NCBI RefSeq assembly: GCF_000611645.1
Contig: NW_014011682.1
Coordinates: 1 to 11,192, forward strand
Length of the DNA stretch: 11,192 bases
Direction of reading: 5' to 3'
Source of the DNA: Monoraphidium neglectum
Lineage: Eukaryota; Chlorophyta; Chlorophyceae; Sphaeropleales; Selenastraceae
Each line of letters begins with the position of its first letter. Within the stretch, counting starts at the first letter, position 1. Below are positions 1 to 7,109 of the stretch, one piece after another. The notes beneath the pieces were generated by a model that ran no database searches, was not told where the DNA came from, and saw only the letters and a list, made by a program, of their open reading frames with translations. Both the position numbers and the translations under genes were made by a program.

Positions 1-224
1 CCCGGCCCCACGAGCCGCCTCGCCTCCAAACCTCCTTGCCCACTGCCCTTTCCACCCGTTGCCGCACCCACGAGTCTCCCGTCGCAGGTCGCCCCCTCTC
101 CAATACCCCAACCCCTGCACCCAGCACCCCACATGGAAGCCGCGCCCAGTACCTCCGCCCCCCCGGAGTAACCCTCCGCAGTACCCCCCAGGGTCCCGAA
201 TCCCCCCCCCCTCAAGTCACTCAC
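1..224 (-). other. Intron 4 of the gametolysin-like gene, continuing off the edge
   Basis: The 5' splice site GTGAGTG reads leftward from 224, directly after codon 168. The rest is C-rich on the plus strand (G-rich in the sense strand). I could not identify another exon with confidence, so the intron may fill the whole stretch. Confidence 0.4.
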
Positions 225-1573
225 GTCCCAGTCCTTCTGTGCGATGCCCCAGCCACAGATGTCCAGCTGGATGACTAACGCCTTCATGTGCACGGTGCCG
301 CGCTGCTGGCCGCGCGCGTACACATCTTTGAGGCCGGCTGCGTGCGGCGCGTGCAGTGTGTGTGTATGTTTGGGGTGTGTGTGTGTGTGATGCGTGTGTT
401 TGTGGTGTGTGGATGTGTGTGCGGTGTGGATGTGGAGTGTGTGTGAGGGGGGGACGGCTCGAAGAGCGAGCGAGCGGTCACAGGGGTGGGAGGGTAAGGG
501 GGGGGGAGTGTATACGGCAGGGGTGCTTGCACCGGGGCAGCCGGAATCTCCAAGACGCTTCATATGGCAGCGCAGCCAGCCACGCGGAGGGCGCGCCGCG
601 CGGAGACGGCCCGGCGGCGGCGGCTGCGAGCTGCCCCGGCGAGGCGCCCCCCTGTTGCCGCACCCCCAACGACACGGCAAGGTTGAGGGGGCGGCTGTGG
701 AACGGAGGCGCCCTCGTGTCTCGAGCCACCCCAGCAACCCAGCCCCCGCTGCCGCTCACCTTCGTGTGTCATCATGGCGCCGACGCAGATCGTCCCGGCC
801 CGCTGCTGCTCCTTGGTGCACGCGGCCATTGCCTGCGACTTCACCATTATATGCGCCCCAGACCGCGGCAGCTGCAAGGTCCAAGGTTGCAAGGTCCAGG
901 GAGCGGCGGGGGCAGGGGGAGTGAGGGCGGCGTGGGCGTGGTTCGCAGGAGAGGGGGGCGCTCTTGCTGTCGCCTGCTGCTGCGTCAACGACGCCTGGGT
1001 TTCTCCACGTACAGGGGCTGGCCGGACCGCGGCAGCCGCGCAGTCAGTGCGGGCCACATCGACCTCTTCTTGCGCCCGAGATCCGCCAAAGCCTGCGGTT
1101 CGCGTGTGCCACGGGGCGCACTCCCTCACCTTGGCCTCCTCCCCGTGGCTGAATCCCACGGGGAACAGCAGCCGCCGCAGCTCGCCAGTGCGGCTCTGGA
1201 GATTGAGGTGGTGCTCGTGCGCCTCCAGCCGCTTGCTGCTGCTGCCGCCTCCGCCGCTGCCGCCGTCGCCGCCGTCCGCGCTGCTGACCTGGCGCAGGCT
1301 GCGTCCGTGCACCGCCACCACCTGCAGCTTGCCTGACGGGCGAGCCGGGCGCGTGTGTGGATGCGGTCATCGCAGCTGCTGCGTCTGACACAGCCCACCC
1401 TTCAAACCTGCATCCTCAAAGGCCGCTTTTCGCGTGTGAACACTGAACAGCGACGCTACACAGGACACGCTCTCCAGTGATCGCCCCAGACGCTCACCAA
1501 AATGGGTATCTTGAGCTGCCGCTGCCGCACATAGTGCTAGCAGCAGTGCCGCACGCGCCGCCAGCCAGGTCAT
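225..1573 (-). CDS. Secreted gametolysin-like (peptidase M11) protein, N-terminal part, 3' end beyond window
   Basis: Four exons join cleanly on the minus strand: 1573-1498, 1332-1130, 871-760 and 337-225. All introns are GT-AG and the phases fit (76, 203, 112 and 113 nt; 168 codons so far). Residues 1-20 are a typical signal peptide (MTWLAARAALLLALCAAAAA), with cleavage probably before Q21. Residues 27-93 (GKLQVVAVHGRS onward) hold a Gly/Ser-rich loop and then a beta-rich stretch with GELRRLLFP. Residues 94-130 (LPRSGAHIMVK) continue it. Residues 144-160 contain GTVHMKALVIQLDICGWG, which resembles the strand and Cys-Gly segment in front of the catalytic domain of chlorophyte M11 matrix proteases. 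The zinc site (HExxH type) would lie beyond the left edge, so protease activity cannot be shown. The exon structure is firm. The family call is inferred from general resemblance; another extracellular-matrix protein is possible. Confidence 0.55.
355..455 (-). repeat. Imperfect TG/CA-rich microsatellite in intron 3
   Basis: The plus strand is an interrupted run of TG dinucleotides (with TGTTTG, ATG and GGTG breaks). In the sense of the minus-strand gene this is a CA-rich tract ending about 15 nt before the 3' splice site at 339/338. It generates several His/Thr- and Cys/Val-rich reading frames that are not genes. Confidence 0.75.
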
Positions 1574-1603
1574 GACACCAGGGGCCGTGCGGCGGGTGGG
1601 TTG

Positions 1604-1655
1604 TGCGCAAGTGCGCAATGCGCAAATGCTGGCCGCAGGTTGAACGCCTGCGCAA
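1604..1655. promoter_or_regulatory. Cluster of four TGCGCAA motifs upstream of the secreted-protein gene
   Basis: Exact TGCGCAA copies start at 1604, 1612, 1619 and 1649, that is 31 to 82 bp upstream of the minus-strand start codon at 1573. Spacing of the first three is 8 and 7 bp. The core TGCGCA is palindromic, so a dimeric factor could bind. They may lie in the promoter or the 5' UTR. The function is inferred only from position and repetition. Confidence 0.35.
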
Positions 1656-3003
1656 TAGTGGGCGAGTTTCAAAGCATGTGCATGCGCTGGTCTCATTTGA
1701 ATAGACTGTTGCCGGTGAGGCTGACCGCTCCGCAAATCCACCCCGCGTCCTCCGGTGTCTCCCTGCTTCAACCACCTGCTGTGATCGTGATAGGCCACCA
1801 ATATGCTATGAAGGGTCAAGCAAATCGTATGTCAATGGATATACACGATCACACGTATACAGCGAGGCAGTCAACGATGGTACCAGCTGCGATGGAGCCC
1901 AGAGCTCCAGTCTGTGAGCGACAATACAAGGAGCTGTAATTTGACGAAACAAGCGTGATCGCCACGGACTCGCCCAAGTCTGCTGCTGATCAAATCGTAG
2001 ACCTCCGCACACTTGTTCAAGCCCCCACCTGCAGACCTGCTGCACAGCAGCTAGAGGTTTGGGCACAACCGATATGAGGCAAAATTTGTGCACAGGGGGA
2101 GCAGGTCACGTTCTAGACGGCCAGATAATCCAAGTTGCCGCGCAATGTGAACCACGCCTTTGCGTCTGAACCCACAACCGACCAGCAGCCACCCTCCCTG
2201 TGCCTGCACAACCGCGCCAGCTGCTGTCCAGCACGGTGCTGCCTCTGCCGCCCCTCATGTCACCAAGCATGCCAATGTCTCCAAAGGGGCTAGGTTTTAT
2301 GGGCACAAGGCAGGTGCTGCCTTCAATCGCACGCCAGACATTGCTGCATTGTGTGCTCTAGAGATCTGGACGTGCAACGCTCATCGCAGTCGTCAAAACA
2401 GTCAAAATTCCTTAGCCTAAGGTTGATCATCCAGCAGGGCGCAACTTAACTCGTGCGGCCGAATGAACAGGGCATAGTTTTGTAGTCTGGCTTGACTGCT
2501 GTAGAAGCACTGAAGGGAGACATGTGCCCAGGCGCACGGCTTGCATCAAGAGAGAGGGATGCAGCCCCAAATGCACAGCGCTGTTGAAACGTTGGAACAA
2601 GCACAATGATTGGGAATATATCCATCATGGGATCACATGACCACGCTGTGACCGCCACAAGCGGCTTTGGGCACGTTGCTAGGGTCGCTGACACACTACC
2701 GTGGGTGTCGGACGTCGGCGGTTGTTCGGCACACCCCTGCACTGCACTGCAGTGCGCGCGACTGTTGGCGGCGGCAAGAATTGCCTTCACACACATTTTC
2801 GATGTCATCGATATAAGCGTGTAGCTTAAGCGGTATCGCTCGTTCGGCGTCGCCTTACGGACTTGTCGTCGCGGCAAACCTGTTGGCAAACTGTCGGATC
2901 GCTCAAATGATTGCGGGTTACGAGCCCCAAAATTCCTGAAGTTAATCGAAGGATGACAATTTGATGCCAAGCGGGCCGGTTGGATCCCTCCTTCAAGGCC
3001 TGC
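1656..3003. other. Divergent intergenic region, no gene supported
   Basis: This stretch separates the two divergent genes and is clearly AT-richer than the coding parts. Reading frames exist (one of 221 codons on the minus strand at 2446-3111), but they show mixed third-position bases, no recognisable domain and no splice-consistent continuation. A 12-bp palindrome GCACTGCAGTGC lies at 2744-2755. Promoters for both neighbours should be here, but no clear TATA box was identified. Confidence 0.5.
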
Positions 3004-3029
3004 ACCAACTTGGTTGGGACCAAGTTGGT
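3004..3029. repeat. Perfect 11-bp inverted repeat with 4-nt loop
   Basis: ACCAACTTGGT at 3004-3014 and ACCAAGTTGGT at 3019-3029 are exact reverse complements, separated by TGGG. The structure could form a hairpin in RNA or cruciform DNA, or be the remnant of a small inverted-repeat element. It lies about 360 bp upstream of the CNOT10-like start. Confidence 0.6.
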
Positions 3030-3127
3030 CTGAAAAACTGGTGTGCACCCAAGCGTGGCGGCGCACCGGCGCAGGTACACAGGCGGATTTCTGCCACCAC
3101 TGAACTCCCAAATGTCATGATAAGTAT

Positions 3128-3169
3128 TGCCAGCTGAGACTTTGACGCGTCGGGCAGACGCATGGGGCA
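3128..3169 (+). repeat. 42-bp dispersed repeat, copy A
   Basis: It matches 8827-8868 in the same orientation at 36 of 42 positions. The shared core is GAGACTTTGACG, then GTC, then GGCAGAC. Similarity stops sharply on both sides. The copy lies about 220-260 bp upstream of the CNOT10-like start. Confidence 0.65.
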
Positions 3170-3198
3170 TGATTCAATCACTGACTCCCTTGACGCGT
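3142..3198. promoter_or_regulatory. Two TTGACGCGT motifs
   Basis: Exact 9-mers occur at 3142-3150 and 3190-3198. Both contain the palindrome ACGCGT, which is a cell-cycle (MCB) box in yeasts. The first lies inside the 42-bp repeat. A regulatory role for the downstream gene is only suggested by position. Confidence 0.2.
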
Positions 3199-3689
3199 GC
3201 ATCTCTCTGTGACTGTGTGCTCCTGACACATGCTCCAGTTCACAGCCATGTCATTGATCCACACGTGCACTGCCTCGTACGTCCCATTTCTTCCTGCCAC
3301 TGCAACGTAAAGGCCCTACCAGATGGCACACCAGGATCTTCCGCGAGCCCGCGCTCACATGTGCCACCGCAGACGGCGTCGTCGCCATGTTGTTCGGGCC
3401 CCACGCCGGGAGGGGTTTTGCAGCGCTGCTGGGTCAGGGGCCTTTTCAGGCCAGGGGCGGCGAGGCGGCGATGGGCGCGGGCAATCGACAGCCACGGCCT
3501 CCTGAGGCGCAGAAAGCGCTTCTGTCCGCAGCCAATGAGGTCCTCGCCCACGCCTGGCAAGTGCACGCAATTGAGCTGGGCGGCGGGCAGGCGCAGGTCA
3601 CGGCGTGGCGACCGTGCATGAAGTGGGCTGCCGCGCTGCTGCTTTCGCGTGTGGTGACGGAGGAACAGGCGACTCATAACATTGACCTG

Positions 3690-3813
3690 GTGAGCACAGG
3701 AGCCGAAGCTGATGGCTGCCTTACGGCTGCCCTCAACCTTGTCAGGCTTGCCCCACTTGCATTGTATTCATCATGTGTGTGTCAGGGGGCGCGCAGGCAC
3801 GCGCGCACACACA

Positions 3814-3890
<77 letters not shown>

Positions 3891-4009
3891 GCACGCACGC
3901 ACGCACGCGCGCACGCACACCTGTACACGCACAAGAACGCACACATGCTGGTACATACACGCGCACTCTTGTCCAGCATTGGCCCCACATTACAATACCA
4001 GCACCTCAG
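3690..4009 (+). other. Probable intron 1 of the CNOT10-like locus
   Basis: The donor GTGAGC at 3690 follows a phase-0 exon of 101 codons. The acceptor CACCTCAG ending at 4009 opens a frame beginning AQHGLREAFDGHAKAWGQQW, which stays open to 5764. The intron carries the long AC microsatellite. Nearby AGs at 4001 and 4014 are alternatives. Confidence 0.45.
3817..3918. repeat. (AC)35 microsatellite followed by a GCAC/CGCA tract
   Basis: There is an uninterrupted AC run at 3817-3886 (70 nt, 35 units), then GCAC-type tetranucleotides to about 3918. Short AC/CGC stretches flank it. Open frames across it are poly-His/Thr or poly-Cys/Val artefacts. The length makes it likely to vary between strains and to slip in sequencing. 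Confidence 0.95.
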
Positions 4010-4716
4010 GCACAGCACGGCCTCCGGGAAGCTTTTGATGGCCATGCCAAAGCATGGGGCCAGCAGTGGGCTGCCTTTGGCGATGCGCTGTCTACCGGCG
4101 ACGAGAGTGTGTGCCCGCCAGACCTCATGTCGTTCCGGTCCCTCATCAATGGACATGACGAGCGAGTGGCGCTCCCTTGTCGGCTTCCTGGGCGGGGTCT
4201 TTGCTGGCAAGGGCGGTGCTGCTGTGACCAGCGACGCCGAGCAGCTGCGGCACGCGCGCGACATCGTGGAGGCTGCCATGCGCTGCCACAGTCAAAGGGA
4301 CAACGCGGGCTAGCAGCCCGCGGGCTGGTTCCTGAACGGGACGTCAAGCCGCTGCTCTCGCTGCCGCCGCGCTGCGAGGCGGCGGTCATGCTCGAGGCGC
4401 AGCTGGACGCGGCCCGGGGGCGCCCGCGGAAGGCCCTCCGCACGCTGGGGCCACTGCAGGCGCGCCGGCGGCGGCGGGGACGGGGGGGAGGGAGCGGCGC
4501 GCTCTGGCAGCCGGCGGCGTGGGTGCCGCTGCTCTGCCATTTGGGGGTGCTCCATCACCAGTTTGGCACGCACCAGGTGGCGGCGCTGTACCTGTCAAAA
4601 GCGCTGTCGAAGCCGCAGTGCCGGCCGGCTGCACCGCCCCCTGTGCGGCTCTGCGCCGCCGCCGCCGCCGCTGCCGGGCCACGCCCGGGAACCATCGCGT
4701 CAGCGGCAGCAGCAAC

Positions 4717-4718
<2 letters not shown>

Positions 4719-4757
<39 letters not shown>
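4719..4757 (+). repeat. (CAG)13 tract, poly-Gln in the CNOT10-like linker
   Basis: Thirteen exact CAG units run in the frame that continues into WLWPDHSHTLQYN, so they would encode 13 glutamines. They sit in the low-complexity linker between the two TPR blocks. In the frame used upstream the same tract reads poly-Ala, which shows that a frame change lies before it. Confidence 0.85.
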
Positions 4758-4758
<1 letters not shown>

Positions 4759-4849
4759 GGCAGCGGCGGCGGCAGTTTGCCTGGCTGTGGCCGGACCACA
4801 GTCATACCCTGCAGTACAACTTAGGACTGCAGCACCTGATGCTGGCAAC

Positions 4850-4856
4850 TGGCAGG
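4850..4856 (+). other. Frameshift at a collapsed 7-bp direct repeat
   Basis: TGGCAGG at 4850-4856 is used twice in homology. One frame reads LATGR through it, and another reads WQAALEC starting from it. The family has these segments in succession, so one copy of a tandem TGGCAGG appears to have been lost (7 nt, shifting the frame). No intron can fit in an overlap. Confidence 0.6.
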
Positions 4857-5764
4857 CGGCCCTCGAGTGCTCCGATGCAGCAGGCCAGCGGTACTATGTG
4901 CAGCCGCTGATGTGGCTGCGCATGGCGGAGGCGAGCATCAGGCTGCACTTGCAGGGTGCAGAGCGCGCGCGCGCCAGGCGGCTGGCTGCGCAAGACGAGG
5001 CTGGCGGGGACGAGGCCGCGGCCGAAGCAGAGACGCGGCCGGACAGGCAGCGGCGGGGCGAGGGCGGCGCCGCCGGCGGCGGCGGTGGCAGGGCTGCGGC
5101 GGCGGCGTGGGCGGCGGCGCCGGAGGGCGCCTACGGGCACCCGCTGTTGGGGGGCGTCGTTGGGTCAGGGCCGCGCCGCCGGCTGCTGCTGCCGTCGGGG
5201 CACGCCTTGAGCATGGAGGGTGCCCGTGCCGGCGGCGGCGGCGGTGGCGCGGCGGCATGGTCCGAGGGCCCTTTGGGCGCCGCGCTGCTGCAGCTGCAGA
5301 CGGCGGCAGCTTTGCTGCAGGACCTGACAGCAGAAGCCGCCAAGGAGGTCGAGGAGGCCGCCTCTGCCGCCGCGGCCGCGGCCACGCTCGGCGGCGGCGG
5401 CCCGCTGCCCCCCAACGGCGCAGGCGGCGGGGGCTACGGCGACGGCTCGCCCGGCGCGGGCGGGCGCCGCTCGAGCGGCGATCATTTTGGCGCCAGTGGC
5501 AGTCCGGGCGCCGCCGCGGCGGCGGCCGCTGGCGGGCCGCGGGTGCTGTCCGATTGCGCGCCTGCAGAGCTAGAGGCGGCCGGGCAAGCCATCTACGCCA
5601 ACCTTTCCTTTGTCCACTTGCTCAGGGACGACCCTGTCTCGACCCTGGCAGCTGCCCGGCAGCTGCTGGCGTGCAGCAGCCTCAGCGCGCAGCAGCACTG
5701 CCTCGGCTCCTGCTACGCGGCCGAGGCACACCGCGTGGTGGGGCGGCCGGAGGAAGCTGCGGAG

Positions 5765-5767
5765 TAG
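5765..5767 (+). other. In-frame TAG inside a conserved CNOT10 block
   Basis: The reading GRPEEAAE is stopped by TAG and continues as LHARPQLFHG in the same frame. Homologues read straight through this helix. A single C-to-T change from CAG (Gln) explains it. It is a nonsense mutation, unless UAG is reassigned or the base is wrong. Confidence 0.6.
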
Positions 5768-6009
5768 CTGCACGCGCGCCCGCAGCTCTTCCACGGCGCA
5801 AGTGGCGGTGGCGGCACGGGAGACGGCGCCGCTGACGGCGCCGTGATGTCAGCAGCGCCGTCGGCCGGCGGGGCGGCAGCTTCCACCAGCATCAAGTCTG
5901 ACGACGACCGGCGGGCGCACGCGAGTGGTTCGCCCTCGGCAACGCGGCCGAGGTGGCGGCGCTTTTGGGCCCGCAGGCGCGCGCCGGGGCGCTGGCAAAC
6001 CTTGCCGTG

Positions 6010-6010
6010 C
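6010..6010 (+). other. Frameshift near the C-terminus of the CNOT10-like locus
   Basis: The frame reading LGNAAEVAALLGPQ to LANLAV (5935-6009) runs to a stop at 6034, while the frame one base on (from 6011) reads RDVRGQGGLEEAQALARQAL. The two halves form one TPR repeat. A 2-bp loss or 1-bp gain at 6010 would account for it. Confidence 0.5.
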
Positions 6011-6480
6011 CGCGATGTGCGCGGCCAGGGGGGCCTTGAAGAGGCGCAGGCGCTCGCTCGGCAGGCGCTCGCTGCAGAGTTTGCCGCGGCCGCCGCTCCG
6101 GCCGATGGCGCGGTGACGAGCGGAGGGGGCTGCGCCGCCGTCGTGCGGCCCACGCCGCCGCCGTCGCCGGCGGCGGCCGCAGCGCAGCTTCTGCTGGTCT
6201 ACTGCGAGCTCAGGCGCGGCGATGTTGCGGCTGCGCTCGCGCTGCTGCGACAGGGCAGCGGGGTGGGGGACGGCCGCCAGGCAGGGGCTTGAGGGCGTGG
6301 GATTGACCCTGGTGTGCTCACCCCAGGAATCATCTGCGGGGCTCGCTTGCACAGCACGATCCCGGACGACCTTTCGTAATCCCTCCCTGCTCTGCGCTCA
6401 ACGCGCATTGCTCATGTGCATGCGTGGGGAGTTTGGTGCTGTGATTGACTTTGGTTTGAATTCTCACAACAACGGTCCAA

Positions 6481-6485
6481 TGTAA
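6481..6485 (+). terminator. TGTAA polyadenylation signal, CNOT10-like locus
   Basis: TGTAA lies 189 bp after the stop codon. TGTAA is the established chlorophyte polyadenylation signal, usually 10-20 nt before the cleavage site. Transcription of the locus is not shown by this alone. Confidence 0.4.
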
Positions 6486-6601
6486 GCCGACTGATGATGG
6501 CTGGTGATTCTGCGGGCTGCTTGGCCTCCTGCACAGATTGTGCACAGCATACACACATACATGTGGCGTTTGACACTGCTTCACTCACTGATAGGAGTCC
6601 A

Positions 6602-6620
6602 TTACACAGTGTATATTACA
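6602..6620 (-). terminator. Two TGTAA polyadenylation signals for the Dabb-like gene
   Basis: On the minus strand TGTAA occurs at 6606-6602 and 6620-6616, about 490 bp after the stop codon. They are the nearest TGTAA sites I see downstream of the gene. A 3' UTR of this length is normal in green algae. Confidence 0.4.
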
Positions 6621-7109
6621 CGTATGAGAGTAAGTGCACAAGCCTGTGCAGTTGCCACAGCATGATAGCGGGCGTGATGCGTCCAGTTCTCGAGCACATA
6701 CTCCCACACGAGGGCAGCACAGCGGACAGAGGAGACAGTCATGCAAGCACTGGCAGGCACAGGCATCATGCCAGGCGCGCGCAGATGCACGAGTAGGCCG
6801 GGCTGGGGTGCACCTGTCCGTGCTTTGTGGCTGGGTATTGCATTTCTGTTGCGGAAGCCCAACCCAAATAAGTGTTGTACTCGCATTGGGTAGACGACGC
6901 GAGCGAGCTTGTTGCGTTGCAAGTGCACAACCCAAGTTGTCCGACATACATACACCAGGGTGCAGACCCTCAAAACCGTCACTGCACCCCTTTGAGCGCG
7001 CCAGGCAGGCGGGGCCTGCACACGATGCGCGTCGGCCGCAAGCCGTGCGCACACCAGTGAGGCGCAGCGAAGGTCTTGTCAGGGCCGCGGCCCTGATGCC
7101 AGAGTCAGA

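Larger units (their letters stand above)
3387..6292 (+). pseudogene. CNOT10: CNOT10-like CCR4-NOT subunit (TPR protein), reading frame broken
   Basis: CNOT10 is a TPR scaffold that pairs with CNOT11 in the CCR4-NOT deadenylase complex. Conserved blocks follow family order. They are a probable first exon 3387-3689 (ending THNIDL, donor GTGAGC); CEAAVMLEAQLDAARGRPRKA (from 4373); HLGVLHHQFG and ALYLSKAL (about 4533-4613); HTLQYNLGLQHLM (about 4803-4844); WQAALEC and WLRMAEASIRLHL (4850-4950); IYANLSFVHLL and CYAAEAHRVVGRPEEA (about 5590-5760); LANLAV (about 5992-6009); LLLVYCELRRGDVAAALALL (about 6190-6250), near the usual C-terminus. The blocks do not share one frame. The frame shifts between 4614 and 4800, at 4850, before 5923 and at 6010, and TAG interrupts at 5765. 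The last three breaks sit within or beside conserved text where an intron is unlikely. The family call is fairly firm. Pseudogene versus local assembly error is undecided. Confidence 0.6.
6293..7109. other. Convergent 3' intergenic region
   Basis: This lies between the CNOT10-like stop (TGA 6290-6292) and the Dabb-like gene stop (TAA at 7112-7110, minus). It probably holds the 3' UTRs of both. Short frames on both strands lack domains and coding-like base use. No RNA gene was found. Confidence 0.5.

Noticed and set aside
356..1336. Long plus-strand frame opposite the secreted gene
   Set aside because: It starts in the TG microsatellite and runs antisense to three phased exons of the minus-strand gene.
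2446..3111. 221-codon minus-strand frame
   Set aside because: AT-richer DNA, mixed third positions, no domain and an internal hairpin; chance openness is the simplest explanation.
3781..3930. CRISPR-like repetition
   Set aside because: It is a simple dinucleotide and tetranucleotide repeat, with no repeat-spacer structure.
3742..3990. Poly-Cys/Val and poly-His/Thr proteins
   Set aside because: They are translations of the AC microsatellite only.
5765..5767. Reassigned UAG codon as the main explanation
   Set aside because: Nearby frameshifts also break the gene, so ordinary decay or error is simpler.
4867..5835. Arg/Gly-rich plus-strand frame of 322 codons
   Set aside because: It is a shadow of the CNOT10-like frame; it contains none of the TPR text.
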